From: Fibrobacterota bacterium | Lineage (GTDB): Bacteria > Fibrobacterota > Fibrobacteria > UBA11236 | Direction of reading: 5' to 3' | NCBI GenBank assembly: GCA_028287465.1 | Contig: JAQBPO010000013.1 | Coordinates: forward strand, 1 to 64,000 | DNA: 64,000 nt | Notes under the pieces: model-generated | What the model saw: only the letters and a program-made list of their open reading frames with translations | What the model was told of the DNA's origin: nothing | The model's database searches: none | Shown: one piece after another, positions 17,401 to 25,541 of the stretch | How positions within the stretch are numbered: the stretch's first letter is position 1 | Layout of the letters: each line of letters opens with the position of its first letter | Made by a program: the position numbers and the translations under genes

Positions 17401-19055
17401 CCATGGGCGTCCGCCACGCGCACCGTGCTGCCCTCGACGCGCAGGATCATCCAGCTGTTGTTGCCCAGCTGGAAGATGTCCCCGGCCGAACTGTCGATGG
17501 CGAAGTCCTCGTTCACCGACCCGAGCAGGGTATTGCCCGGTTCCAACTTCACGTCGTAGTCGAAGGTGTCCGGGATGGCGCCGCCGTTGGTCAGGGCGGT
17601 GAGGCGCGCGCCCGGCCTGCCTCGCAGGCGATCGTTCACGCCGTCCAGGTGCACATGCGCCCCTCGGCGTCCTCGTCGCGTGGTGAATCCCTGCCCGAGC
17701 ATCTCGGCGATTTCCCGGAACTCCTCCAGCTTCAGATCCCGGTAAGGATAGGCCCGTTTGAAAACCTCGAAGAGCTTTTCCCCGCTCCACTCCCGGCAGG
17801 CGGTCTCGGCGACGATCTGCTGCGCGAGGATGTCCAGGGGCTTGGCGGGAATGACGAGGGTGTCCAGATCGCCGTGCCGCACCGCATCGAGCAAGGCCGC
17901 GGCCTCGATCAGCTCATCCCGGGTCAGGGGGAAGAGCCGTCCCTTGGGCGTACCGCCAACCGCGTGGCCGGAGCGGCCCACCCGCTGGAGGAAGGACGAT
18001 ATGGAACGCGGACAGGCGACCTGGATGACCAGATCCACCGACCCGATATCGATGCCGAGTTCCAGGGAGGCGGTGGCGACCAGGACGGCCAATTGCCCTG
18101 ACTTGAGGCGCTGTTCGGCGGTGAAGCGGCGATCCTTGGAAAGGCTGCCGTGATGGGCCGCGACCTTGTCCTCCCCCAGGCTCTCGCTGAGGCGATGGGC
18201 CATGCGCTCCGCGAGGCGGCGGGTATTGACGAAAAGCAAGGTGGTCTGGTGTTCGGAAACGAGCTGTTCGATGCGCGCGTAGACTTCGTCCCAGACCTCG
18301 TTGGCCATGACCGCCGTGAGGGGGGAGTCCGGGATTTCCACCTGCAGGTCCATCTTCCGGCGGTGGCCGGTATCGATGATGACGCAATCCGCGCCGCCCG
18401 TCAGGAACCGCGACACTTCCTCGATGGGCTTCTGGGTCGCGGACAGGCCGATGCGCACCATGGATTCGCCGGCCAGCTCCTGCAGGCGCTCCAGGGACAG
18501 GGCCAGATGGGCGCCGCGCTTCTCGCCGACCAGGGCGTGGATTTCGTCCACGATCACGGTGCGGACCCGTTTCAGCATGTCCCGCCCGCCCTTGCTCGTG
18601 AGCAGCAGGAACAGGGACTCGGGCGTGGTGATGAGGATATGGGGGTTATGCTTGACCATGGCCGCCCGCTCCCCGGGAGGCGTATCCCCCGTACGTACGG
18701 CCACGCGAACGTCGACCTTGCGCAATTCCGAATTGAAGAATGCGTCCTGGATTTCCCGCAAGGGCCGGTTCAGGTTCTTCTCAACGTCGTTGCTGAGGGC
18801 CTTGAGCGGTGAAACGTAGAGGACCGAGGTCTCTTGCGCGAGCTCGCCGTCGCAGGAGCGGATCACCAGATCGTTCAAGATAGTGAGGAAGGCGGCCAGG
18901 GTCTTGCCCGAACCGGTCGGCGCCGCGATCAGGGTATGGGTGCCGCGGCGGATGGCTTCCCAAGCGCGTTCCTGCACCGGGGTCGGATCGCCCAGGGTAT
19001 CCCTGAACCACGTCGCGATGAGGGGATGGAAAAGGGAGAGGGGATCCTGTCGCAT
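14436..19055 (-). CDS. lhr: Lhr-family large DNA helicase
   Basis: A 1539-residue superfamily 2 helicase, about the same length as E. coli Lhr (1538). Motifs: Q-motif region, Walker A APTGSGKT (about 45-52), YVSPLKALSNDVEKNL, TTPESLFLLL, DEIHAL (Walker B), GLSATQKP, FVNTRRLAER, ATASLELGIDIG and QRVGRSGHAVGG, then the long Lhr core and C-terminal region. Lhr proteins act in DNA repair, loading 3' to 5' on DNA or DNA/RNA hybrids. Low-complexity inserts interrupt the C-terminal half (about residues 1005-1035 and 1330-1375). The frame opens at GTG 19058 and an ATG follows at 19055. No clear ribosome site is present, and a LexA-like box lies 20 nt upstream, which points to SOS control. Confidence 0.93.
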   Translation of the reverse strand: MRQDPLSLFHPLIATWFRDTLGDPTPVQERAWEAIRRGTHTLIAAPTGSGKTLAAFLTILNDLVIRSCDGELAQETSVLYVSPLKALSNDVEKNLNRPLREIQDAFFNSELRKVDVRVAVRTGDTPPGERAAMVKHNPHILITTPESLFLLLTSKGGRDMLKRVRTVIVDEIHALVGEKRGAHLALSLERLQELAGESMVRIGLSATQKPIEEVSRFLTGGADCVIIDTGHRRKMDLQVEIPDSPLTAVMANEVWDEVYARIEQLVSEHQTTLLFVNTRRLAERMAHRLSESLGEDKVAAHHGSLSKDRRFTAEQRLKSGQLAVLVATASLELGIDIGSVDLVIQVACPRSISSFLQRVGRSGHAVGGTPKGRLFPLTRDELIEAAALLDAVRHGDLDTLVIPAKPLDILAQQIVAETACREWSGEKLFEVFKRAYPYRDLKLEEFREIAEMLGQGFTTRRGRRGAHVHLDGVNDRLRGRPGARLTALTNGGAIPDTFDYDVKLEPGNTLLGSVNEDFAIDSSAGDIFQLGNNSWMILRVEGSTVRVADAHGQPPTIPFWFGESPGRSQAFSIAVSRLREEISARLGETAVLQEKVELQGSGPGAPWKVPSLEWLTSDVGILAPAAEQIIDYLASAKLSLGVMPSRGTLVLERFFDDAGDMHMILHSPFGSRVNRAWGLSLRKRFCKKFNFELQAAATEDGIILSLGATHSFPLDEVFQYLRSGSVRHILIQALLDAPMFEVRWRWNATRALAIQRNRNGKKVPPQLQRMAAEDLVALVFPDQRACFENIQGEREVPDHPLVRQTISDCLHEAMDIDTLEGLLADIEAGRLILEARDLKEPSPLAQEVINARPYAFLDDAPLEERRTRAIQSRRYLDPAEAGDLGRLDPLAIAAVRAEAWPQVRGSDELHDALMLTGFLTETEIAEWPSHLETLKADNRVACVRAVPRSVAPRFADVDGGIDLGSRPVWVAAERLEQALAAFPGAEILWRAGASPVTGVVRPANDALAKGPGCGVPGAPVSAGPVSAGKAPAKAWTEEDALVEIVRGRMESLGPTCSADVTASIGLRPERIELALLALEQEGFILRGRFTPGCEGTEWCERRLLARIHRYTLAKLRREIEPVSAADYMRFLFSWQGLDGDAKPGTIDHGKAAGPEGVEAVLARLEGFEAPGAAWENEILPARLARYEPGWLDLQSLSGGFIWGRVRPGIQPQGVEGRKPGPVKATPIAFLGRQNLDHWLSVHAAYAQGQSGSEGWEAPEPEGAAAVRMLQHLRQRGASFWRDILWETGLTATEAREAIAELVTLGWLTSDGFRGLRALIHGGNGSGKDAASGLERSGRWSLLRQTQPRGNGLPGNLPQAGNPPQISANAPFADSAATVMPGGPTHRGNRRENPGLEAIARVLLQRYGVVFRKLADRENLVPPWRDLVRAFRTLEARGEIRGGRFVEGVYGEQFALPEAVAQLRLLRKKDKNGALLSLSAADPANLQGVITPGPRVPATRKNRILFRDGEPVAVLEAGEMRVLPGHTLDVAGESRLRAVS

Positions 19056-19074
19056 CACCCTATAATCTAATAAC

Positions 19075-19094
19075 TACTGCTCGAATGTACAGTA
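19075..19094 (-). promoter_or_regulatory. LexA-like SOS box upstream of lhr
   Basis: On the minus strand this reads TACTGTACATTCGAGCAGTA, an imperfect palindrome with TACTG/CAGTA arms. It matches the site upstream of dnaE2 (37349-37368) at 17 of 20 positions. The core on the plus strand, TGCTCGAATGTACA, fits TGCNC-N4-GTGCA (the LexA operator I recall for Fibrobacter succinogenes) with one mismatch. It sits 20 nt before the lhr ATG, where bound repressor would block transcription. Confidence 0.7.
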
Positions 19095-19132
19095 GGTCGA
19101 CGGTTCCCGGCCCTATCGCCGGATAAGAGACG

Positions 19133-19531
19133 TTAGGGGCCCTTCATCCCCTTTTCCAGGGAACGAAGGGCCGGATAATTGTCCTCGTAGAAAAGCTTAA
19201 GCAGGACCAGGGCGTCATCCAGGCCCACCAGGCCGAAATTCAAGGTGAAGGTCTTGTCCTTGGATACCAGGCCAAGCAGGTTCCACTTGTCCAGGACCCG
19301 GGCGGTAACGCGGACGCCTTCCTGTTCCGGCATGATCATGAAGAACGATTCCCCTTCGTCCAGGAAAAGCATGAATGGGGCGCTGGGCTCGCCGTCCTCG
19401 CCGGTAGGCGGGATGGGGGACAACTTCCAATCCATGCCTCGCAGGAGGCTTTCCGCAACGACGAAGGATATCGGGGCTTCATCGCGATGCGCGGCATCGG
19501 ACAGCTCCAGAAAGTAACGCAATTCGCGCAT
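19133..19531 (-). CDS. hypothetical protein, 132 aa
   Basis: I do not recognise this 132-residue acidic protein. It looks cytoplasmic (no signal or membrane segment) with a regular alternation of predicted strands and helices (PFMLFLDEGESFFMIMPEQ, VTARVLDKWNLLGLV, FTLNFGLVGLDDALVLLKLFYED), which suggests a small alpha/beta sensor-like fold. It lies 21 nt downstream of the 78-residue gene on the same strand, so the two may be co-transcribed. Coding bias and position make it a likely real gene. Confidence 0.6.
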   Translation of the reverse strand: MRELRYFLELSDAAHRDEAPISFVVAESLLRGMDWKLSPIPPTGEDGEPSAPFMLFLDEGESFFMIMPEQEGVRVTARVLDKWNLLGLVSKDKTFTLNFGLVGLDDALVLLKLFYEDNYPALRSLEKGMKGP

Positions 19532-19552
19532 GCCTGGCCGGGAAGGGTTTCC

Positions 19553-19789
19553 TCATTTTCGCTCCCGGAAGCCGTTATCGTCAATCGATTTCGGGTCGTG
19601 ACGTTCGTCCTCGCTGGGAGACTTGCCGGGCTCCTCGTCGAAGAGGGTCATGTCCTCGATTTCGTTTTTGGCGACATATCCATGGCGCGTCCCCCCTTTG
19701 CCGCCCAGTTTGCCTGGGCCGGGATCATGGGGCCGCACGATATCCTCGTCGTCTTCGATGGTGTGGTACGGAGCGCGATCTTCGGCCAT
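19553..19789 (-). CDS. small hydrophilic hypothetical protein, 78 aa
   Basis: A 78-residue, Asp/Glu/Lys/Gly-rich protein, probably largely disordered, without recognisable motifs (HTIEDDEDIVRPHDPGPG, then GTRHGYVAKNEIEDMTLFD). A good AAGGAG 8 nt before the ATG supports it as a real gene. First of a probable two-gene unit with the 132-residue protein. The function is unknown. Confidence 0.55.
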   Translation of the reverse strand: MAEDRAPYHTIEDDEDIVRPHDPGPGKLGGKGGTRHGYVAKNEIEDMTLFDEEPGKSPSEDERHDPKSIDDNGFRERK

Positions 19790-19965
19790 TTTGGGCTCCT
19801 TGGTTGCAAGACCGGCGGTTCATCCTGCTGTCGGGCGGCCGGATTTCCCTTGCCAGGGGGAAAGCCAGGCTTGCCGGTCCATGCATTCAAAATAAGACTA
19901 TCCGCGGCTCGAGGCGAATGGCCGTCGGTGGGCCTTCCGGAAAAGCGGGAGGGAGCGATCGGGGC

Positions 19966-21195
19966 TTAAAAGGGGGACGTAAAGAAAATCGATCCTTTGG
20001 GATCGAATCGGGCCTCCCAGGTCCCTACGGCGGAGGCGAAGATGGGGAAATCGTAAGCGGGAGGGAGATCGGCCCGGAGCTTCCGGAGGCGGCCGCCATT
20101 GTCGTCCAGGTAAAGGTTGCCGGTCCTGGTGGCCAGGAAGCACATGGCGTCCTTGTCCTCGGGGTTGCGCGGGATGACGCACGCCGCTGACCGGAGGTTC
20201 TTCGCGGCGAACGCGTTCCCGCGGATCCGGAGGTTCGGGATCCCGTTCCCCGGATCGGCCGGCACGGTCCATTCCGCCGCGCGCACCGAATCCGCGTCCG
20301 TGCGCCCCATGAGCCAGGCCATGCGGAGGGTTCCGGAGGGATCGCGCCAGATGCCGATGCGTTGATCGGGAAAGGCCTTGTATCCGGCTATGGGGTCCGA
20401 GTCGAGGACGCGCACGCTTTTCCCGTCAAGCAAGGCGGCATGGGCACGCAGGCCGGTGCCGGCGTCGGAAAGCCATCCGATCACGGCCAGACCCGCGTCT
20501 TCGAATCCTTTTTTCGGGATCCATTTCATCGCGATGGGATCCGCTCGGGACAGCCTGGGCTCGTAGGGGATGTCGACGAGCTTCTCCGTGGCCACCGTCC
20601 CCTTTTCCCCCTGCTCCCCGGAAAAGACATGATTGCAGAGCGCATAGGCATTGCCCGATTTCCGCCAGAAGAAGAGGCGCAGCTTCCTGTCCTGGTATTG
20701 CACGGGCGCGTGGATGGCCACATCGCCGGGAAGGATCGGAACGGTGATCGGATCCTCCTGGGTCAGGGCCAGGGCATGCCATTTGGAATCCGCTTGCCAA
20801 GCGGTCCAGAAAATCTTGTGGAAATCGTTCAGGTTCCCGGCGCTGGCTCCCACCGGGACGGCGGCCTCCGGGACCTTCTCGCTCCAGGGCACGGTCTTGT
20901 ACGCGGTGAACTCGCCGCCGTGCTGCTGAGTCTCGATGAATTCCCTCGTGCACAATTCGCCCGTTCCCGGATCGCGCAGGACCGAGACCAGGTGGATCAT
21001 CCCCGTCTGGGCGTACTCCTGCACGGCGAACGATGCGAAGGCGGGATAGGCCCCGGTCGCGGAAGCGGTTTCGATATGATCCATGTGAGCGTCCATTCCG
21101 CATACCCCTCTCTTGGGTCCCCCGAAACAATCCGAAAGCAATATTCCCGCGCCCAAGGCCAGGGCCGAGGCGCAGAAGCGGGCGGGCGCCCTCAT
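19966..21195 (-). CDS. secreted hypothetical protein, third gene of coupled trio
   Basis: A 409-residue exported protein. From ATG 21195, which overlaps the TGA of the preceding gene (ATGA), it starts with RAPARFCASALALGAGILL and then SDCFGG; the Cys could be lipidated, although Asp at -1 is unusual. The mature part shows about six repeats with aromatic and W-containing strands (for example FWTAWQADSKWHALALTQ, KLRLFFWRKSGNAYAL, IGIWRDPSGTLRMAWL), compatible with a beta-propeller. The frame upstream to 21252 lies inside the previous gene and was dropped. Its coupling to the metalloprotease-like gene suggests a joint function, possibly as a surface partner; this is inference. Confidence 0.65.
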   Translation of the reverse strand: MRAPARFCASALALGAGILLSDCFGGPKRGVCGMDAHMDHIETASATGAYPAFASFAVQEYAQTGMIHLVSVLRDPGTGELCTREFIETQQHGGEFTAYKTVPWSEKVPEAAVPVGASAGNLNDFHKIFWTAWQADSKWHALALTQEDPITVPILPGDVAIHAPVQYQDRKLRLFFWRKSGNAYALCNHVFSGEQGEKGTVATEKLVDIPYEPRLSRADPIAMKWIPKKGFEDAGLAVIGWLSDAGTGLRAHAALLDGKSVRVLDSDPIAGYKAFPDQRIGIWRDPSGTLRMAWLMGRTDADSVRAAEWTVPADPGNGIPNLRIRGNAFAAKNLRSAACVIPRNPEDKDAMCFLATRTGNLYLDDNGGRLRKLRADLPPAYDFPIFASAVGTWEARFDPKGSIFFTSPF

Positions 21196-23432
21196 TCCAG
21201 CTCGAACGGGTCGATGACCGTGGCGTCGTTGCGTATCATGGTGAAATCCCATCCGCCCATGCGCAGGAAGCAGAGCCCGCAGAAATGCTTCTTGTCCGGA
21301 TGATAGGACATCATGCAGACCTGGGCGGCGTCATGGACCTTCGCATCCGATCCGGCGGGATTCTTGCCGGCCTCGAAGTGGCCGGGCGCATGGGGCAGGA
21401 ACAGGTTGTGGCCCATTTCGGGGATAACGGTATTGACCGCCTGGCCGGCATCGAAGATGAACAGGACCGCCCTGGTCCGCGTGGTATAACCCGGTATGGA
21501 CGGCGCCATGCCCGCGGTATAGGCTCCATTGTAGCGATTGTGATCGCCGTCATTCTTGAATTTGAAATACGTCAGGCCGTCCTTGCCCAGGGGAAACGCC
21601 TTGGCCGTCTCGGACCACAGGGTATAAGCGGCGTTGCCGCACTTGACGATGTATTCATCCTCGTCCGACGCGCCGAAAAAGGCCTTGATCCGGTGCCAGA
21701 CCTTCCCGAAAAACCCCTTCTCCGGGTGGGTCTTCTCCCAATACTGGTTATAGGTGACGAAGGCCGCCGGATAAAGGCCCGGGTCCTGCAGGGCCGCATC
21801 CTTGATGAAGGAGGTCCCGGACAGGAGGATGACCGTGTCCTTGTATTCCGATTTCCAGCGATCGTGTATGTCCACCGGGGCCATGCCGGCCTTGGGCAGG
21901 ATGGAAAGCGCCGCCTTCTTGAATTCGGCGTTGGACGCCCCGAATTCCAGGGGGCCGGTGGCCGCGCCTATGAGATAGCCCTTGGACAGGTTGACGTCGC
22001 GCCAATTCCGGAGGTCCAGGGTCTGGGACTTCCGCGGCGCGGAAACGATCTCGTTGAGCTTCGGGTCCGCATCGTCCAGGTTCGCGTCGAGGTCCGCGTA
22101 GGCGGTGACATGGTAGCAATCCCCCGCGATCCTGCCGTTGTAATACAACACGCCGCTGTCCGAGAGGGATGTGCCCAGCTTGGCGCATTCCGTGAATCCT
22201 CCCCATTCGCGCTTGACCGGTTCCGGGCCTTCCGCCGCCCATCCGGAATCCAATTCGGCCCAATGCCGGCGTTCATCATCCCGGCCTTTCGGCGCGGCCC
22301 GCATCCCCCCGAGATCCGAATGGCAGGTGGTGCCGGGCGGCTGGGTACCGGCCTTCTTGTATTGGGAGACCTTTTTCATGAACTTCTTGGCGGCTTCGTT
22401 CACGCCCCGGTCCGCCAGGTTCGCGTCCAGGCCGGCTTCGTCTTCCGGAAGGGTATCCCAGAGGATACGGGTGCCCGCCACGCCTTGCGGCGAACGCTTC
22501 CTGGTCCCGTCCTTTCCCTTGAGCCACAGCTTTACGAACAAAGGGATGCCGATGCCTTTATCCAGCTTTTTCGCGTACTCGGTGAAGGAGGCGGAATTGT
22601 ACATCTCCTTATTGTTCAGCTTGAACACCGATCCCGGCAGATGCACCGTGGCCTTGCCGGGAGTCTTCTTCGATTCCTCGTTCAGGGCCGCGATCAACTC
22701 CTTGTTCGTTTCGGTTTCACCCAGGCCGAAGCCGTCCCCGACCGTCAATTCCGTTTGCAGCAATTCCACCTTGAGGGGCGCTTTGTTGGTGAAGGCGGGC
22801 TTGCCGGACGATTTCCCCATGAGGCCCATCTGCACCCAGTAGGGGGATGATGACAGGTCCACGCAGCCATGGAACGCCGGATCGGTCACGGCCCCGTCCC
22901 ACATGAAGATGCCCTTCGCCTGCGGGGCCCCGTCCAGCTTGCGATCCAGGAGGAATGCGTCCGGCTTCTCCTGGGTTGCGATGCGGAGATGCACGGATTG
23001 CGCCAGGGACACGTCGCCGGTGATCTCATAATGGATGAGCACCGTGTCCACCAGGGGCGCGAAGCATTCGCAGTCTAGCTTGGTGATTTTGATTTCCGGG
23101 ATCTTGGCCGGGGGTAGTTCGACCGCTTCCTCCGGTTGCGGTTCCGCCTGCGCATCGGTAGGTTGTCCGGGGGGAGGGCTTTTGACGCCGCCCGCTCCCA
23201 TCCCGCCGTGGCGCTTGGTCTCCGCGACTTTCAGGAAGTATCTCAGGTTGGAATAATTATAGGGTCCGACCGCGAGGAAATACCGGCTGGAACGGTCGAA
23301 GGGGGCCACGGTATTCATCCCCATGGACGAGGCGATGACCACGACGGTGCCGAAGCCGCATTCACGAAGGGCCTGGTTCCTGGTGATGGGTTTCCAGGAA
23401 TTGGATCGGGAGAGGACGTCGTTCGGGTTCAT
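21192..23432 (-). CDS. metalloprotease-like protein with altered zinc motif
   Basis: A 746-residue protein with no signal peptide. The last 80 residues contain PEMGHNLFLPHAPGHF (671-686), corresponding to a HExxHxxxxxH zinc site whose first His is Pro671 (codon CCC at 21422-21420; CAC would restore it), then CMMSY (706-710) and a Cys pair, HFCGLCFLRMGGW. I recall similar 'HEMGHNLFLPHA...CVMSY...FCGxCxLRLRGW' proteins near contractile-injection and PAAR genes in Gram-negative bacteria, but no such genes are visible here. Residues 75-100 are a Pro/Gln/Glu-rich linker. It overlaps both neighbours by 4 nt (YjbR gene upstream, secreted protein downstream). Likely an inactive or atypical peptidase. 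Confidence 0.65.
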   Translation of the reverse strand: MNPNDVLSRSNSWKPITRNQALRECGFGTVVVIASSMGMNTVAPFDRSSRYFLAVGPYNYSNLRYFLKVAETKRHGGMGAGGVKSPPPGQPTDAQAEPQPEEAVELPPAKIPEIKITKLDCECFAPLVDTVLIHYEITGDVSLAQSVHLRIATQEKPDAFLLDRKLDGAPQAKGIFMWDGAVTDPAFHGCVDLSSSPYWVQMGLMGKSSGKPAFTNKAPLKVELLQTELTVGDGFGLGETETNKELIAALNEESKKTPGKATVHLPGSVFKLNNKEMYNSASFTEYAKKLDKGIGIPLFVKLWLKGKDGTRKRSPQGVAGTRILWDTLPEDEAGLDANLADRGVNEAAKKFMKKVSQYKKAGTQPPGTTCHSDLGGMRAAPKGRDDERRHWAELDSGWAAEGPEPVKREWGGFTECAKLGTSLSDSGVLYYNGRIAGDCYHVTAYADLDANLDDADPKLNEIVSAPRKSQTLDLRNWRDVNLSKGYLIGAATGPLEFGASNAEFKKAALSILPKAGMAPVDIHDRWKSEYKDTVILLSGTSFIKDAALQDPGLYPAAFVTYNQYWEKTHPEKGFFGKVWHRIKAFFGASDEDEYIVKCGNAAYTLWSETAKAFPLGKDGLTYFKFKNDGDHNRYNGAYTAGMAPSIPGYTTRTRAVLFIFDAGQAVNTVIPEMGHNLFLPHAPGHFEAGKNPAGSDAKVHDAAQVCMMSYHPDKKHFCGLCFLRMGGWDFTMIRNDATVIDPFELE

Positions 23433-23920
23433 GAACCGGACTTGCCGGTCTTCGCCTTGGCGGCTTTGGCTTTTGGCTTCTTAGCCATCGGCTTCCTAGC
23501 CTTTGGCTTGGTCGCCCTGGCCGCGACCGGCCCGGCCTTGGCGGCTTTCAGGGATTGCCTGAACGCGTCGCCGATTTTTTTCGGGGCCACGGCCACATAG
23601 CTTTCCCGCAACCAGCTGGCCAACAGGTCCACGGGGACCTTGTCCTTCCCGGAAAAGCTCGCGGTGACCCAACCGCTTTTCCCCAGGCCATAGCCGGTGG
23701 GCGCCGCGAAGGATTGCATCAGGGCGAAGTCGGCCGAGTCCGGCAGCTTGACGGAAAGGCTGAGGACATCCTCTTCGAGGGACATGAACACGAAGGCCTT
23801 GCCTTTTACCTTCAGGGCGCGATGGCCCCAGGGGAAGTCCTCGGTGGTTTCGGGAAAGGACATCCCGATTTCCCTGAGTTCCGATTCCGGCTTGGTGAAG
23901 ATGCTTTTCTTGGCGGCCAT
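23429..23920 (-). CDS. MmcQ/YjbR family protein with Lys/Ala tail
   Basis: A 163-residue protein of the MmcQ/YjbR (CyaY-like fold) family, usually thought to bind DNA. Seen: FPETTEDFPWGHRALKVKGKAFVFM (about 22-46), GYGLGKSGWVTASF and SWLRESYVAVAPKK. The last 35 residues are a Lys/Ala/Pro tail (KPMAKKPKAKAAKAKTGKS) resembling histone H1 C-termini, not part of the usual 120-residue family. First gene of a three-gene ATGA-coupled unit. No clear ribosome site precedes ATG 23920. Confidence 0.85.
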   Translation of the reverse strand: MAAKKSIFTKPESELREIGMSFPETTEDFPWGHRALKVKGKAFVFMSLEEDVLSLSVKLPDSADFALMQSFAAPTGYGLGKSGWVTASFSGKDKVPVDLLASWLRESYVAVAPKKIGDAFRQSLKAAKAGPVAARATKPKARKPMAKKPKAKAAKAKTGKSGS

Positions 23921-24194
23921 GCGCTGAAAAATAGCTCAATCCCGGGATTGGGTGGAATCGGGAGGAATCGGGCCGGCTTCCTCAAAAAACCCAGAGCAAG
24001 TGAATCAAAATAGGTTCAAAAGGAAATTGGATGAGGGAGGCAAAATATCTTTAAATGCCTTATGAATAAGGAGGTTATGAAAATCGAAGTGAATCATTTA
24101 AAATTGACGAAACGTTTGATATACTTTTCGGATGGGTCATATATTCTCTTACGGGTTCCAACCGGAGCCCGGAACACGAACCATGGAGACTCGT

Positions 24195-24680
24195 ATGAAG
24201 ACAATCAATTGGATACCGATGCTGGCCGTAGGCGCAGCCGGACTTTTCGTATCCGGCCTGGTGGGATGCATGGGCATGGGCGACGTCGCCTCGGACTCGA
24301 ACTCCAGCGCCTTGCAGCGGGGCGCCGCCGGCGCGCACGATTCCAGTCTCGATTGCGGCCGCCACCATGAAGGCATCAATGAGGACCGGGATGACGATGA
24401 CGATTCCACCGTTTCCAACCATGACCGGGATGATGACGACAGCCTCGAGGTCAAAGGTTGCGACGACAACGATGATGATAAGGACAGCGTCCGGGTCGGC
24501 GACAACGATGATGATAAGGACAGCGTCAGGGTCGGCGACAACCATGGCGGAAGCGGCGATATCGATGATAAGGACGAGGACCATAGCGGCCACGATTCCT
24601 CCGGCGTCGATGTCGGCGAGGACCATGAAGGCCATGACTCCTCCGGGGATGACGATGTCGAGGTCGTGAAGGTCCCGTAG
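24195..24680 (+). CDS. Asp-rich repeat lipoprotein
   Basis: A 161-residue predicted lipoprotein: signal ending FVSGLVGC (Cys about residue 26), followed by an extremely Asp/Gly/Ser/His-rich sequence with DDDDS, DNDDDKDSVRVG twice in tandem, and HDSSG repeats. Acidic DxDxD strings suggest divalent-cation binding at the cell surface (inference). ATG 24195 is preceded by GGAG at 24186-24189; an in-frame ATG at 24183 lacks a site. Located immediately upstream of the TIGR02147 regulator and a second lipoprotein. The upstream 190 nt are AT-rich and presumably carry the promoter. Confidence 0.75.
   Translation: MKTINWIPMLAVGAAGLFVSGLVGCMGMGDVASDSNSSALQRGAAGAHDSSLDCGRHHEGINEDRDDDDDSTVSNHDRDDDDSLEVKGCDDNDDDKDSVRVGDNDDDKDSVRVGDNHGGSGDIDDKDEDHSGHDSSGVDVGEDHEGHDSSGDDDVEVVKVP
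24465..24536 (+). repeat. 36-bp in-frame tandem duplication
   Basis: Two adjacent 36-bp units (starting GACAACGATGATGATAAGGA) differing at one base, encoding two copies of DNDDDKDSVRVG inside the Asp-rich lipoprotein; a third partial copy begins at 24537. In-frame length implies copy number can vary without breaking the gene. Confidence 0.85.
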
Positions 24681-24706
24681 AACGGACGGACAGCGCAAGC
24701 GAACCG

Positions 24707-25540
24707 ATGAAGCCCGATATCTTCACCTATCTCGAATACCGCGTCTTCCTGAAGGACGCGTTCGAGGCCCTCAAGGCCGGTTCGCCCAAGCTGTCCTATC
24801 GCACCTTCGCTTCCAAGGCCGGATTCTCCTCCCCGAATTTCCTGCAGATGATCATCCAGGGCCAGCGCAACCTGAGCTCCACCTATGCCGTCTCGGCGGC
24901 CAAGGCATTCAAGCTGAATCGCCAGGAAACGGAATTCTTCCAGTACCTGGTGGGTTACGACCAGGCCAAGAGCCTGGACGAGAAGAACCTTTTCTACCAG
25001 AAGATCCTGAAGAACAAGCGCTATGCCACGGTCAAGACCCTGGACAAATCCCAGTACGAATTCTTCAGCCATTGGTACATCCCCGTCGTGCGGGAACTGC
25101 TGACCCATAAGGACTTCACGGGCGAAAGCGCCTGGATCGCGGAACGGATCCATCCGCGCATCACCGCCGCCCAGGCCGATTCCGCCAGGGAAATCCTGCT
25201 CAAGCTGGGCATGGTCCGGCTCGATGAGGGGACCGGCAAATGGCGCCTGACGGATGCGGTGGTCAGCACCGCCTCGGAAGCGGCCCACCTGGCGATGCGC
25301 AATTACCATATGGCGGCAATCCAATTGGCCCATGATTCCCTGAAGGTGTTCACGCCTTCGGAGCGGGACGTGCGTTCCGTGACCATCGGCCTCTCCGAGA
25401 GCGCCTTCGGGGAATTGAAGGCGAAGCTGGAAAACGTATGGAAGGAAGTGCTCGATTTCGCGGCCACCCAGCAGCAGGCCGATGCGGTCTACCAGGTGAA
25501 CCTGCAATTATTCCCCCTGACACGGGAAAGAAGGACCTGA
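24707..25540 (+). CDS. TIGR02147 family putative regulator
   Basis: A 277-residue protein of the TIGR02147 family, a paralogous family first defined in Fibrobacter succinogenes and also seen in Bdellovibrio-type genomes (DUF4423 region). It starts with IFTYLEYRVFLKDAFEALK, then a helix-turn-helix-like block (SYRTFASKAGFSSPNFLQMI, about 38-57) and NLSSTYAVSAAKAFKLNRQETEFF, and ends with a longer helical domain. It is probably a transcriptional regulator. The stop is 1 nt from the ATG of the next lipoprotein, so the two are co-translated; in Fibrobacter-type genomes such genes often neighbour secreted proteins (recollection). It is the best taxonomic hint in the window. Confidence 0.85.
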   Translation: MKPDIFTYLEYRVFLKDAFEALKAGSPKLSYRTFASKAGFSSPNFLQMIIQGQRNLSSTYAVSAAKAFKLNRQETEFFQYLVGYDQAKSLDEKNLFYQKILKNKRYATVKTLDKSQYEFFSHWYIPVVRELLTHKDFTGESAWIAERIHPRITAAQADSAREILLKLGMVRLDEGTGKWRLTDAVVSTASEAAHLAMRNYHMAAIQLAHDSLKVFTPSERDVRSVTIGLSESAFGELKAKLENVWKEVLDFAATQQQADAVYQVNLQLFPLTRERRT

Positions 25541-25541
25541 G

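Noticed and set aside
16266-18101. Long + strand frame inside lhr
   Set aside because: Antisense shadow of a strongly conserved helicase gene.
24465-24536. Possible CRISPR repeats
   Set aside because: Two adjacent copies with no spacers, in frame within a coding region.
24149-25507. 452-codon minus-strand frame across the lipoprotein and TIGR02147 genes
   Set aside because: Its sequence is low-complexity (Ser/Pro runs antisense to Asp codons) and both sense genes have clear families.
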